Notes: a model not told the origin generated them from the letters alone. Positions 33,588 to 43,348 are shown, counted from the first letter of the stretch. The stretch is DNA of 51,556 nt from Rikenellaceae bacterium (GCA_015060065.1 SUZF01000016.1:1-51556), one strand, 5' to 3'. Made by a program: numbers and translations.

Positions 33588-35441
33588 TTATTGTTCTTTT
33601 TTCAGTGGCTCGAAAGAGCGTGTCGTCATCTCGAAGCCCGCATTCTTGTAAAACTCCACAAAGGTCAGACGCATCGGGTGTACGAATGACGAGATAGAGG
33701 ACATAAAGAGGTTGATACCGTGACCCACGAGCAGAATGGCCGTAGCACCGATAATCTGGAATATCGTTCCGACCGTAAATTGCTCGATGCCTTGGTCCAG
33801 ACCCGTAAGACCCATAGCCAGCGAATTGAACACTTGTGCCAACACACCACCCGACAAGCCGATAGCAAAGAGTCGGATATACGACAGCACGTCGCTCAAC
33901 AGACCGGTTATATTATTATAGGTATCCCACAGACCCGATGCAAAGTTTGTCAGCGGGTTGCGATGTACATCATTCAGGAAGAGCATCAACACCGCACCAA
34001 CACCCATCGCAATATAGAATGCCAGCGACGAGGTCGTGAATCCCGGAATAACCCACGCAGGATTGAGCATCTTTAATCCACCCGCCACGCAAGCCGATAC
34101 CAGCACGATAAACCATCCCAACGTAGCGAAGGTCGATGTGATACCGAAGGTGCGAGCCTTGAAGATGATGTTCAGCAACATACCGAACAGAATCTGGAAG
34201 ATTCCGAGAGCCAATGCCCACGAGAAGAACTTTCCTTGGAAGTCGAGGAACGGGATGGGACATTGAGCCAAATCCTCGTAGCCCATCAATGCCGGAATGC
34301 TCATTCCGAACAGAGAACCTGTGTATAGTCCGAACAGAGTGGTTGCTCCACCGCAAATCATTGTCAGATATGCCACACGGCGCAACTTCACACTCTTAAT
34401 AGCAAGCACCAGACCGAGTGAGAAGAGGATTGCTCCATAACCCGCATCGTTCAGACATATTGCAAAGAAGAGCATATAGAACGGAGCGAAGAACGGAGTC
34501 AAATCGAGTGTTCCGTACTTCGGCAGAGCGTACATTCCGCCAATCAACTCGAACAGACGCGCAAAACGGTTGTTTTTGAGTTTTACGGGAGTATCGTCTT
34601 CGGGAGTAGGGTCACTCTTGACATATACTACATTAGGATACTCTTCGAGCAGAGCATCAACTCTCTCCGCGGTGGCAGCCTCTGCCCAGCCCTCCATAAC
34701 GAGCAATAAGCCATCAGCCTCGCGCGTAGCGGTAGCCTCGACCTTAACACCCTGCAATCTCTCTTTGAGTGCAGCAATCTCGGCATCCAACTCCTCAACC
34801 GATGCCGCGCACTGCGACAGCACGGAGTCGAACTCCGAAATCTTCGCTTCGAGAGCCTCCGCCTCGACAGCAGCCTTGCCGGCATCACACTGCGGCAGTT
34901 TAACCTCCATAGCATCGAGAACAACCTCTGCCTCCGGCTCCGTAACAACGACGAAATAGACAATACCCATCTCCTCGTTGATTACCGAGATGTTGTACTG
35001 CTCGTTCCACACCTCTGCATTGTCATCAAATGTACTCTTCTGCGTTGTGAAGAAGCGCAGAACGACACCCTGCGACGAGAGTCGCTTTACAGTATCGACC
35101 GAGAAGTCGCCCCAAGCACTCCACTCGCTGACAATCTTGGTCATACGGGCGATATCCGAGCGCAACTCGGCAATCTGCTGCGACACTGCGGTATATTTTT
35201 CAAACACACCGGTAGTGGTGCCTGCACTCTCGATAAACTTCTCGCTTGCGCGGAACGCTTCGAGAGCATCCTTCGCTTTCAGGCGAGCCTCGATGTCGGT
35301 AAGCAGTTGTCTATCCTCCTCCTGCGGCTCCCAGCCCGTGGTTGTGATATCCACCAGACCGAGTTCACGCAAGCGTTCGATAAAATCCTCGCTCTGTCCT
35401 GCATAGAGGACAAAGTCGTATTTTGTCATCTTCGAAATCAT
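33588..35441 (-). CDS. ntpI: V-type ATPase subunit I (stator a-subunit)
   Basis: The stator membrane subunit that works with the K ring to move ions. The 617-residue product has a cytosolic coiled-coil N-terminal half and about seven to eight C-terminal membrane helices (e.g. PFFAPFYMLFFAICLNDAGYG). The conserved LSDVLSYIRLFAIGLSGGVLAQVFN contains the Arg needed for ion exit. It overlaps ntpD by 4 bp (ATGA), showing translational coupling, and precedes ntpK by 37 nt. Confidence 0.93.
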   Translation of the reverse strand: MISKMTKYDFVLYAGQSEDFIERLRELGLVDITTTGWEPQEEDRQLLTDIEARLKAKDALEAFRASEKFIESAGTTTGVFEKYTAVSQQIAELRSDIARMTKIVSEWSAWGDFSVDTVKRLSSQGVVLRFFTTQKSTFDDNAEVWNEQYNISVINEEMGIVYFVVVTEPEAEVVLDAMEVKLPQCDAGKAAVEAEALEAKISEFDSVLSQCAASVEELDAEIAALKERLQGVKVEATATREADGLLLVMEGWAEAATAERVDALLEEYPNVVYVKSDPTPEDDTPVKLKNNRFARLFELIGGMYALPKYGTLDLTPFFAPFYMLFFAICLNDAGYGAILFSLGLVLAIKSVKLRRVAYLTMICGGATTLFGLYTGSLFGMSIPALMGYEDLAQCPIPFLDFQGKFFSWALALGIFQILFGMLLNIIFKARTFGITSTFATLGWFIVLVSACVAGGLKMLNPAWVIPGFTTSSLAFYIAMGVGAVLMLFLNDVHRNPLTNFASGLWDTYNNITGLLSDVLSYIRLFAIGLSGGVLAQVFNSLAMGLTGLDQGIEQFTVGTIFQIIGATAILLVGHGINLFMSSISSFVHPMRLTFVEFYKNAGFEMTTRSFEPLKKEQ

Positions 35442-36046
35442 AACGTCTGCCCCTCCGCGGCTTGCTGTTGTCGAGTTTTAACGATTTTCTGTGCAGACTT
35501 CGAGAGGTTCTCCTCGTCCTCCATAAATCGCTTGATTTTACGTATAGCATCCTCATATCCGGGAATTTGCACCTTCTCGTAGAGGTTTACCTTTTGAGTA
35601 GTCTTGCGACGAGCATAGTCAAGCAACTCGACGCGACGGTTATAGACCTCCTGCTGAATGCCGAGTTCTGCCAACCGTTTGAGTATCGCCAATCCGTCTG
35701 CGAACCACACGGGCGAGGAGAATACGTCGTACGACTTCTCCTCGAAGAGAATCTCGCCCAGCACCGGAATACGCACACCGGCAATCTTCTGGGTCGTGAG
35801 TTCCACATCCGCAATACGGAGCAGCGTGCAATCGAACTCTCCCCAGAGAGCAACCATATACTCGTACTCCGCGACCGCATGGTCGAAGAGTTCGCGGTAC
35901 TCCCCGGCAGAGATCTTCGCTCGCTTAACCTCGGAGCGCAGAGCCGACTCTTTCGACTTGATGGTCGGAAGAGCCTTCTGGCGCATTTTCAGCTGTTTGC
36001 CGAGTTCGCCGAGCGAAGTCTTGTTATATTGAAACTTGATTGCCAT
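35438..36046 (-). CDS. ntpD: V-type ATPase subunit D (central shaft)
   Basis: The central rotor shaft that links the catalytic hexamer to the membrane ring. The 202-residue protein begins MAIKFQYNKTSLGELGKQLKMRQKALPTIKSKESALR, the typical N-terminal helix of subunit D, and ends in a second long helix, forming an antiparallel coiled coil. It lies 6 nt after ntpB and overlaps ntpI. Confidence 0.92.
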   Translation of the reverse strand: MAIKFQYNKTSLGELGKQLKMRQKALPTIKSKESALRSEVKRAKISAGEYRELFDHAVAEYEYMVALWGEFDCTLLRIADVELTTQKIAGVRIPVLGEILFEEKSYDVFSSPVWFADGLAILKRLAELGIQQEVYNRRVELLDYARRKTTQKVNLYEKVQIPGYEDAIRKIKRFMEDEENLSKSAQKIVKTRQQQAAEGQTL

Positions 36047-36052
36047 TGCGCC

Positions 36053-37372
36053 TTACGCTTTCCAATACTTTTCGATAAGTTCTGCCTTGATTGCAACCTC
36101 CTCGCGAGTGAAGTACTTTGCAAAGAGGGTCCATGCGGTATCAAGCATCTGCTCGATTTCGATATTAACGTCAATTGCCAGCAACTTCTCCGAGTAGTCG
36201 TGCGCAAACTTCAATGCACGCTCGTCGTAATCCGAGAGGTCGAAACCATTCTCCAACTTGGTCTTTGCATTTGCAGCATCCGCATAGAGACGCACACAAG
36301 CATTCATTACCTGCGGGTGGTCCTCACGAGTCTTCTTACCGATAACGAGCTGCTTCAAACGCGACAACGAGCGGAACGGATCGACAATAACCTTACCCGT
36401 ATCGGAGTCGTTACGCAAGAACAACTGACCCTCGGTAATATAACCCGTATTATCGGGAATAGCGTGGGTAATATCGCCACCCGAAAGGGTCGTAACGGCG
36501 ATAAGTGTAATCGAGCCTCCGTTAGGCAACTGCACCGCCTTCTCGTAAATCTTCGCCAAGTCCGAGTAGAGCGAACCGGGCATCGAGTCCTTCGAAGGAA
36601 TCTGGTCCATACGGTTCGATACGATAGCCAGCGCATCGGCGTAGAGGGTCATATCGGTCAAAAGCACCAACACCTTCTCGCCCTTGTCCACTGCGAAGTA
36701 CTCGGCAGCAGTAAGTGCCATATCGGGAACGAGCAGACGCTCCACAGGAGGATTCTCCGTGGTATTCACGAATGACACGATACGGTCAAGCGCACCTGCA
36801 TTCTCGAAGACCTGCTTGAAGTAGAGGAAGTCGTCATTGGTAAGACCCATACCTCCGAGGATAATCTTGTCGGCCTTTGCTCGCAGTGCCACATTTGCCA
36901 TTACGGCATTGTAGGGCTGGTCGGGGTCTGCGAAGAAGGGAATCTTCTGACCCGACACGATGGTATTGTTAAGGTCGATACCTGCAATACCCGTAGCGAT
37001 AAGTTCCGAAGGCTGCTTACGCTTGAAGGGATTTACCGTAGGACCGCCAATCTCACGTGCCTCGCCCTCAATCTGCTCGCCACCTTCGAGCGGCTCGCCG
37101 TATGCATTGAAGAAGCGACCTGCGAGATTGTCCGACACCTTCAACTTCGGTGGCTCGCCATGGAATACCACCTCCGAGTCGGTTTTCAGACCCTCCGTTC
37201 CGGCGAAAACCTGCAATGTTACGTTCTCGCCCATAATCTTTACGACCTGTGCCAACTTACCGCCTACGGTAGCCAGTTCATCATTACCCACACCCGATGC
37301 TTTGAGCGTTACGGTTGCCTTGGTAATATTGTCGATTTTGGTATATACTTTTTGAAATGCTCTTGTTGTCAT
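36053..37372 (-). CDS. ntpB: V-type ATPase subunit B (non-catalytic nucleotide-binding)
   Basis: The regulatory subunit alternating with A in the ATPase head. The 439-residue product shows the F1-like beta-barrel, then ATGIAGIDLNNTIVSGQKIPFF where A-subunits have a P-loop (absent here, as expected for B), and VLLTDMTLYADAL. The C-terminal helical domain is typical. It lies 9 nt after ntpA and 6 nt before ntpD. Confidence 0.94.
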   Translation of the reverse strand: MTTRAFQKVYTKIDNITKATVTLKASGVGNDELATVGGKLAQVVKIMGENVTLQVFAGTEGLKTDSEVVFHGEPPKLKVSDNLAGRFFNAYGEPLEGGEQIEGEAREIGGPTVNPFKRKQPSELIATGIAGIDLNNTIVSGQKIPFFADPDQPYNAVMANVALRAKADKIILGGMGLTNDDFLYFKQVFENAGALDRIVSFVNTTENPPVERLLVPDMALTAAEYFAVDKGEKVLVLLTDMTLYADALAIVSNRMDQIPSKDSMPGSLYSDLAKIYEKAVQLPNGGSITLIAVTTLSGGDITHAIPDNTGYITEGQLFLRNDSDTGKVIVDPFRSLSRLKQLVIGKKTREDHPQVMNACVRLYADAANAKTKLENGFDLSDYDERALKFAHDYSEKLLAIDVNIEIEQMLDTAWTLFAKYFTREEVAIKAELIEKYWKA

Positions 37373-37381
37373 AGCGCGGAA

Positions 37382-39139
37382 TTATTTAGCTGCTTGTTCA
37401 TTAACCATTTTCTCAATCTGCGCCTTGTAGTCGAAGAACTTCTCGGACTCCCACTCGGCGTAGTTCATCTGACGGAAGAGGTTGATGAGCGACTTGAAGA
37501 AGTGCGAACAAGCCTCGAAGTCGTCAAACTCGAAGTCGTGATGGCAGACATCGAGTACCATTTCGTACATCATCTTCTGGCGCTCGATGGGGCAGTTGGC
37601 ATCAATATCGTCAAATGCATCCTGCTGCAAAATCACAAAGTCGATAAGTTCTCCCTTCCAGAAACGCTCGTGGTAATCTACGGGTACGCCGTCATCACCG
37701 AGGATGTTAATCTGGTCGTTAGCCTCCTTACCGCGCTGAACGATGGTCTTACCCTCATATACGAGGTCCACCCAATCCTTCTCGATATGCTCATCGAGGT
37801 AGGTGCGGATTTCGGGATACTCCAAATACTTCGAGTACGAATCAATCGGGTCGATAGCGGGATAACGCTTCGAGTCTGCACGACCCTGCGAGAGAGCATA
37901 GAAGCAACGCGCAGCCTTCTTGGTCGATTCGGTCACCGGCTCTTTGAGGTTACCACCCGCAGGCGATACCGTACCGAGGAATGTAACCGAACCTGTCTCG
38001 CCATTGGTCAATTTCACCAAACCGGCACGAGCGTAGAAGTTCGAGATGATAGCCGAGAGGTCCATCGGGAAGGCATCTTGACCCGGCAACTCCTCCAAGC
38101 GGTTCGACATCTCACGCAGAGCCTGCGCCCAGCGCGACGTGGAGTCCGCCATAACCAGCACCTTCAATCCCATCGAGCGGTAGTACTCTCCGATGGTCAT
38201 ACCCGTATAAACCGAAGCCTCACGTGCCGCAACAGGCATATTCGAGGTGTTACAGATGATGATGGTACGCTCCATAAGTTTGTGACCGGTGCGGGGGTCG
38301 GTAAGTTCGGGGAACTCCGCAAAAATCTCCACAACCTCGTTTGCACGCTCTCCACACGCTACGATGATGATTACGTCCGCATCAGCCTGCTTCGAAATAG
38401 CGTGCTGCAACACAGTCTTACCTGCACCAAACGGTCCGGGGATAAAGCCCGTACCTCCCTCTGCCAGCGGATTGAAGGTATCGATTGCACGAACACCCGT
38501 CTCCATCACGCGCGAAGGACGCGGTTTCTCGGTATAACAGCGCACGGCCTGCTTCACGGGCCACTTCTGCACCATCGTAATATTGTATTCGTTGCCGTCC
38601 GAGTCGGTAACTACCGCAATCGTATCGGTAACCTTATACTCACCTGCCTCGGCAACGCTCTTCACGGTGTAGTTGCCGGTCATGATGAACGGCACCATAA
38701 TCTTGTGTGCCACCCACTGCTCCTGAACCTCTCCGAGCCACGATGCTGCCGACACCTTATCGCCAGCCTTTGCCAATGGCTTGAACTCCCACTTTTTCTC
38801 GAAGTCGAGAGGCTCGGTAATCGAACCACGCTCAATGAACAGACCGTCCATCTTCGCCAAGTCGTTCTGCAAACCGTCATAATTCTGCGAAAGAAGACCC
38901 GGAGCCAGCGTTGCTTCGAGCATGTGTCCCTCGAACTCAACCTTGTCGCCGACTTTCAGACCGCGTGTACTATCGTACACCTGCACGTAGGCATCGTCGC
39001 CCACAACCTTGATGACCTCTGCCATCATCTTGGTATCACCGCAGTGAACGAAGCAGATTTCGTTCTGACCCACCGCACCGTCAGCATTGACGATAACGAT
39101 GTTCGAGATGATACCCTTTACAAGTCCTGTAGTTTTCAT
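37382..39139 (-). CDS. ntpA: V-type ATPase catalytic subunit A
   Basis: The ATP-hydrolysing subunit of the V1/A1 head. The 585-residue length fits. The N-terminal barrel and bulge domain precede the P-loop GPFGAGKTVLQHA; then come VIIIVACGERANEVVE (catalytic Glu region), VLVMADSTSRWAQALREMSNRLEELPG and the C-terminal helical domain. It lies between the DUF2764 subunit and ntpB. Confidence 0.97.
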   Translation of the reverse strand: MKTTGLVKGIISNIVIVNADGAVGQNEICFVHCGDTKMMAEVIKVVGDDAYVQVYDSTRGLKVGDKVEFEGHMLEATLAPGLLSQNYDGLQNDLAKMDGLFIERGSITEPLDFEKKWEFKPLAKAGDKVSAASWLGEVQEQWVAHKIMVPFIMTGNYTVKSVAEAGEYKVTDTIAVVTDSDGNEYNITMVQKWPVKQAVRCYTEKPRPSRVMETGVRAIDTFNPLAEGGTGFIPGPFGAGKTVLQHAISKQADADVIIIVACGERANEVVEIFAEFPELTDPRTGHKLMERTIIICNTSNMPVAAREASVYTGMTIGEYYRSMGLKVLVMADSTSRWAQALREMSNRLEELPGQDAFPMDLSAIISNFYARAGLVKLTNGETGSVTFLGTVSPAGGNLKEPVTESTKKAARCFYALSQGRADSKRYPAIDPIDSYSKYLEYPEIRTYLDEHIEKDWVDLVYEGKTIVQRGKEANDQINILGDDGVPVDYHERFWKGELIDFVILQQDAFDDIDANCPIERQKMMYEMVLDVCHHDFEFDDFEACSHFFKSLINLFRQMNYAEWESEKFFDYKAQIEKMVNEQAAK

Positions 39140-39148
39140 ATTTTGTTG

Positions 39149-39979
39149 TTATTTATTGATCAAATCTTTACCGTCCAGGTCAGCAAGCAGACGCTCGAAC
39201 ATTTCGCGACCATGACGCACATCCAGCACGCTCCAACGTGCCACCATATTGACCTTCACGAGGTATGCCATCACAGCATTGATATCGAAGTAGTCAAACG
39301 TCGAGAGTTCGCCAGCCTCGTTCCAACGTATAAGGTCGATTTTACGCTCCTTTTCGAGCAGGTTTTGCTCGTCATTCACAGCCGAAATCACTCCATCCAC
39401 GAAGGCATACTCGCCACGCAGACCGAAGTCGGCAGCCGAACTGCGCTGCAACTGCTCAACAACATCGCCACCGCCAATGGTCACCTCCTCGATAGGTCGT
39501 GACTGCGAGCGGGCAACGGCTGCCGCCAGAATATTACGCAGAGTTCGGTCAAACGACGACCAATCACGCAGAAAACGGCACGACGAGCGCGCACACTCTT
39601 CGTAGTAAGCCTCGAAGAGCGACTTCTCGAAACGCTTACCGACATCGACCGACTCCGCCTCCTCGCCTTCCGGATTCGCATAGGCACGAATCACATTGGC
39701 GATGCGTTGCGGCAGATGTGTCGGGTTTGCCATCTCTGCCTCAATCTCCTCACGCGACAGATTGCCAAGCGCATTGTGCGCAGCACTTCCGTTGCGGAGG
39801 TTTGCGAGATTTTCGCAATCGTAGTAGGTGTAGAGCAGACGTACAGCTGCGGCATCTCCCTTCGACACGACCTCCAAAATCTCATCGACAATCGATTGCG
39901 CGTCGAATCCTTTGGTGTCGGCATCGAGAGCATACTCTCTCAAACCGGCTACGAGTGCGTAGTAGTTATTCGCAAACAT
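39149..39979 (-). CDS. DUF2764 V-ATPase-associated subunit (C/Ac39-like)
   Basis: A 276-residue helical protein found between subunits E and A in Bacteroidota V-ATPase operons, where it takes the place of subunit C (central-stalk/ring adaptor). It starts MFANNYYALVAGLREYALD and has the family segments VRLLYTYYDCENLANL and EKSLFEAYYEECARSSCRFLRDW. No separate F or G subunit gene occurs, so this protein may supply part of their roles. The role is inferred from context and fold type. Confidence 0.75.
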   Translation of the reverse strand: MFANNYYALVAGLREYALDADTKGFDAQSIVDEILEVVSKGDAAAVRLLYTYYDCENLANLRNGSAAHNALGNLSREEIEAEMANPTHLPQRIANVIRAYANPEGEEAESVDVGKRFEKSLFEAYYEECARSSCRFLRDWSSFDRTLRNILAAAVARSQSRPIEEVTIGGGDVVEQLQRSSAADFGLRGEYAFVDGVISAVNDEQNLLEKERKIDLIRWNEAGELSTFDYFDINAVMAYLVKVNMVARWSVLDVRHGREMFERLLADLDGKDLINK

Positions 39980-39984
39980 AACAA

Positions 39985-40596
39985 TTATGCCTTATAGAGC
40001 ATTTGTGAAACCTTCTCGCGGAGATACTCTTTCAGAAGGGCATCGAAACTCTCGTCAGAGAACGAGATGTAGTAGCCACCACTCTTGGCACCCACCTTGA
40101 AACCACTCTTCACATCCTTCGAGTAACCAACCTCGATGCCGGCTGCGAGCAGCTCTTTCGCACTCTTCTCGAATGCAGCAGCGAACTCTGCCTTGTGAGT
40201 CTCCGGCAACAACGCATTAAGTTCCACCTGCGAAGCGGCACCATTCCAATTACGAGCGACTTCGAGCAGCATATCCTTAACAAAAGTTGCATCGAGCGTT
40301 GCGCTCTTCACTGCCTCGGTGGTACTTTTTGCGATTATCATCTCGGCAATCTCTGCCTTGATTTTCGCAACAGCCTGCTTACCTGCAAGTGCAATCTCGG
40401 TCATCGTGTTCTTTTCGATATCCTCGGCCTTGTTTTGAGCATCCTTAACAATAGCCTCGGCTTTGGCCTCTGCCTCGGCGAGAATCTTGGCAGCCTCGGC
40501 TTTCGCCTCTGCAACCATGCGCTCACCCTCGGCGCGACCCTTTTCCAGACCCTCTCCGTAGAGTTTCTCGGTCAATTCTTGAAGTTTGTTTGCCAT
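39985..40596 (-). CDS. ntpE: V-type ATPase subunit E (peripheral stalk)
   Basis: The peripheral-stalk subunit. The 203-residue product begins with a long charged helix (KLYGEGLEKGRAEGERMVAEAKAEAAKILAEAEAKA-like) and ends in a globular ESFDALLKEYLREKVSQML segment, as E subunits do. No G partner is evident in the operon. It is the first gene of the operon, behind a perfect promoter. Confidence 0.88.
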   Translation of the reverse strand: MANKLQELTEKLYGEGLEKGRAEGERMVAEAKAEAAKILAEAEAKAEAIVKDAQNKAEDIEKNTMTEIALAGKQAVAKIKAEIAEMIIAKSTTEAVKSATLDATFVKDMLLEVARNWNGAASQVELNALLPETHKAEFAAAFEKSAKELLAAGIEVGYSKDVKSGFKVGAKSGGYYISFSDESFDALLKEYLREKVSQMLYKA

Positions 40597-40660
40597 AGTG
40601 TTTTTATTGTATTGTTGTTATTGAATTTCTGTCCTAACGCAGTTCGTCTTAAATTGCGCG

Positions 40661-40692
40661 CAAATGTACAAAAAATTCCCTCAACGTACAAA
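40661..40692 (-). promoter_or_regulatory. Promoter of the V-ATPase operon
   Basis: On the minus strand TTTG (40692-40689), 20-nt spacer, TACATTTG (40668-40661) is an exact Bacteroidota consensus. Leader length is about 60 nt. Confidence 0.85.
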
Positions 40693-40748
40693 TATTAAAT
40701 AGGGCGATTTTCCTCTATTGGAGATTATATGAGAAAATTGTTAAACAA

Positions 40749-40784
40749 AAATGTCGGAGCAACAGAATTATCGCTCCGACATTT
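40749..40784. terminator. Terminator after the DUF4301 gene
   Basis: AAATGTCGGAGC (40749-40760) and GCTCCGACATTT (40773-40784) form a perfect 12-bp stem with a 12-nt loop. It lies downstream of DUF4301 on the minus strand and upstream of the V-ATPase promoter, insulating the two leftward units. Confidence 0.75.
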
Positions 40785-40812
40785 CGACTTTTAGAACATC
40801 GCTCACTGTCGC

Positions 40813-42246
40813 CTATTGATGCTGTGGGCGCAACAGGTCTTGAACAACTTTTACAGGCGAGAAGGTCGTGATGGGAACATCCACAAATACCGTATTCCAC
40901 TTCGCCATCGCACCATTCCACAAGCCGGGCAACTCCTGCGCACGCAACTCGCGACCGCCGCTCGATTTCGACGAGATAAAGCCCGTCTCCGGGTCGGTGT
41001 ATTGCGTAAGGTCAAACTTCGAGCCATCGGCTCTACGCACGCCACAAACCAAATCTACGGGATTGAAGTGCGTCGCCGACTTCATCAGTGGCATATCTTC
41101 GGGTGAAATCTGGCTCGACTCGGCAATCTGCAATGATTGCGTACCGTCGGGATTCGCAACCCAGAAGGGACCGCCACCCGGCTCGCCCTCGTTACGCACC
41201 ATTCCACAGACGCGAATCGGGCGGTCAAGAATCGAACATAACAACTCTGCACCATACTCCGCAGGCAACTTGACACAAAGACTCTCCTCAACAAATTTTG
41301 CGACTTTTTGAACATCCACATCCCCGCTACGCATTTTCTCTAAAAGGCATGCTGCTTCGGCTTGCAATCCCACAAGAATACCGGCAAGAGCCTTCTTGTA
41401 AGTTACCGTATCCTCTTTGCGGGCATCGGTTGTCACGTTGTCGATATTCTTGACAAAAATCACATCTGCATCAATCTCATTCAAGTTCTCGATAAGCGCG
41501 CCATGCCCAGCCGGGCGGAAGAGCAGATTACCCTCATCGGTACGGAAGGGTGTATTGTCGGGATTTACGGCAATAGTATCTGTCGAAGGCTTCTGCACCG
41601 AGAACGAAATATCGTATTTTACCCCAAACTTCTCCTCGTAGCGAGCAAGTTTTTCGTCCAACAGCGCACGAAATCCCTCGATATGCTCCGGCGAAACCGT
41701 AAAGTGAATCTTCACAACACCATTCGATGCTGCATACATTGCGCCCTCTGCCAGATGCTCCTCCACAGCCTTGCGATTGCCGTCTGCGTAGGCATGGAAC
41801 GTAACCAAACCCTTTGGCTTCGAGCCGTAGCAGAGTCCGCTCTTGACAATGGCATCCACCTTCGCCTTATCGTCAGCATCGACCGCCACAAAGTGTTGCA
41901 ACTCCGGATAGAAGGCAAATTTATCGAGATTCGCAATCAATTTGTCGATACCGGCACCGCGCTTGCCCTCATTCACAAACTCGAACAACTCCTTGAACAT
42001 TCGCGTAGCCGCGCCCGATGCGGGAACAAACTTTTGAATCTTCAACGTCGGAGCCTGCGCCTCGTATCGAGCCACTGCGGCAGCGACCTCTTCGGGCGAG
42101 AGTACCAAAATGCCATCATCGGGCGATGCTGCCGAGACGACTTTCAAATAGGGGAATCCTTTGCGGAAATTTTCGATTTGGCGCTCAACCTGCTCAACAG
42201 TAAGTCCGTGAGCCTCGATTTGCGACCTCTCTTTTTCGGTAAACAT
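40813..42246 (-). CDS. DUF4301 family protein (putative nucleotidyltransferase-like)
   Basis: A 477-residue cytosolic protein of a family common in Bacteroidota. It has KFVPASGAATRMFKELFEF near residue 95 and a central SVQKPSTDTIAVNPDNTPFR block. The overall pattern resembles sugar-phosphate nucleotidyltransferases, but the activity is unknown. It is transcribed divergently from murB; the two -7 boxes lie 13 nt apart. It ends in its own terminator. Confidence 0.8.
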   Translation of the reverse strand: MFTEKERSQIEAHGLTVEQVERQIENFRKGFPYLKVVSAASPDDGILVLSPEEVAAAVARYEAQAPTLKIQKFVPASGAATRMFKELFEFVNEGKRGAGIDKLIANLDKFAFYPELQHFVAVDADDKAKVDAIVKSGLCYGSKPKGLVTFHAYADGNRKAVEEHLAEGAMYAASNGVVKIHFTVSPEHIEGFRALLDEKLARYEEKFGVKYDISFSVQKPSTDTIAVNPDNTPFRTDEGNLLFRPAGHGALIENLNEIDADVIFVKNIDNVTTDARKEDTVTYKKALAGILVGLQAEAACLLEKMRSGDVDVQKVAKFVEESLCVKLPAEYGAELLCSILDRPIRVCGMVRNEGEPGGGPFWVANPDGTQSLQIAESSQISPEDMPLMKSATHFNPVDLVCGVRRADGSKFDLTQYTDPETGFISSKSSGGRELRAQELPGLWNGAMAKWNTVFVDVPITTFSPVKVVQDLLRPQHQ

Positions 42247-42276
42247 ATTATCAGGTTAAATTGTTGCTTTGTACCT

Positions 42277-42284
42277 CAAAGTTA
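42277..42284 (-). promoter_or_regulatory. -7 element of the DUF4301 promoter
   Basis: TAACTTTG on the minus strand, with a partial GTTG -33 match at 21 nt (42306-42309) that touches the opposing murB -7 box. Confidence 0.55.
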
Positions 42285-42297
42285 CAAAAATATTTTC

Positions 42298-42305
42298 TAA
42301 CTTTG
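42298..42305 (+). promoter_or_regulatory. -7 element of the murB promoter
   Basis: TAACTTTG on the plus strand, 5 nt before the murB ATG at 42311, so the murB transcript would be leaderless or nearly so. No TTTG at the usual spacing was found; the -33 region overlaps the divergent promoter. Confidence 0.5.
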
Positions 42306-42310
42306 CAACA

Positions 42311-43321
42311 ATGATAAGAGTTTTTGAACAAGCCGACCTGCAAGGTCGCAACAGTTTCCACGTTTCACAGCGCGCGGCACGTCTTATAGAGTTCGATAAG
42401 GCGGAGGAGTTGCCTGCGCTTTTCGAACAATATCATCCGGAGCGATGGATGGTACTTTCGGGAGGTAACAACATTCTCTTTACCCGCGATTACGACGGTA
42501 CTTTGATAACCCCCTGCGGCACCGACATTAGGATTATTGCCGAGGATGACCACTCGGTCGAGGTCGAGGTCGAGGCGGGTCTCGAATGGGACAATCTGGT
42601 GCAGTGGTGTGTCGAGCGCGACCTCTGGGGAATCGAAAACCTCTCGCTTATTCCGGGTAAGGTCGGAGCAGCACCGGTGCAGAATATCGGAGCCTATGGC
42701 GTAGAGGCTAAAAATGCCATCTGCGCGGTTACGATGTTTGTTCCGGAGAGTGGTAAATTCCTCACGCTGGCAGCCGAGCATTGCGCTTTCGGCTACCGCG
42801 AGAGCGTTTTCAAGCACAGTCTGCGGGGCAAAGTGATTATCACATCCGTAACCTTCCGCTTCGGCAAGGAGCCAAATCCGATACTCGGCTACGGGGATGT
42901 TATCCGCGAGGTCGAAGTTCGTGGAGGGGCTACGCTGCGCAATATTCGCGATGCTATCTGCGAAATACGTCGCTCGAAGTTGCCCGATACGGAGGTGCTG
43001 GGCAATGCCGGCAGTTTCTTCAAAAATCCGGTAGTCGAGGTCGAGGTTGCCGAGCAACTGCGCGCCGATTATCCCGAAATGCCGCTCTATCCCGTTGCCG
43101 AGCAGGGTAAGGTCAAACTTGCCACCGGCTGGCTTATCGACAAGGCGGGCTTGAAGGGATATCGCGAGGGAGCGGTCGGAGTTCATGAGCGTCAGGCTCT
43201 GGTATTAGTCAATCACGGAGGCGCCACGGGAGGCGAGGTTATAGCCTTTGCCCGTATGGCACAAGAGCGCGTGAAGGAGCGTTTCGGCATCGAGATTGAC
43301 ACCGAGGTCAATATTTTGTAA
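42311..43321 (+). CDS. murB: UDP-N-acetylenolpyruvoylglucosamine reductase
   Basis: MurB reduces UDP-GlcNAc-enolpyruvate to UDP-MurNAc in peptidoglycan synthesis. The 336-residue type-I form starts at the ATG at 42311 (MIRVFEQADLQGRNSFHV); an upstream in-frame ATG at 42269 lies within the promoter. The FAD-binding blocks LSGGNNILF and PGKVGAAPVQNIGAYGVE, and the catalytic Ser in GNAGSFFKNP, are present. It is followed by tilS after 27 nt and heads a rightward murB-tilS-holA group. Confidence 0.95.
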   Translation: MIRVFEQADLQGRNSFHVSQRAARLIEFDKAEELPALFEQYHPERWMVLSGGNNILFTRDYDGTLITPCGTDIRIIAEDDHSVEVEVEAGLEWDNLVQWCVERDLWGIENLSLIPGKVGAAPVQNIGAYGVEAKNAICAVTMFVPESGKFLTLAAEHCAFGYRESVFKHSLRGKVIITSVTFRFGKEPNPILGYGDVIREVEVRGGATLRNIRDAICEIRRSKLPDTEVLGNAGSFFKNPVVEVEVAEQLRADYPEMPLYPVAEQGKVKLATGWLIDKAGLKGYREGAVGVHERQALVLVNHGGATGGEVIAFARMAQERVKERFGIEIDTEVNIL

Positions 43322-43348
43322 AATCTTCTCTTCCCCCTGCGAGTAGGT

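Noticed and set aside
37160..39502. 780-codon open frame on the plus strand across the V-ATPase A and B genes
   Set aside because: It is antisense to ntpA/ntpB, which have clear catalytic motifs and family lengths. The translated product is Arg/His/Cys-rich with no recognisable domain, typical of a frame shadow in GC-biased coding DNA.
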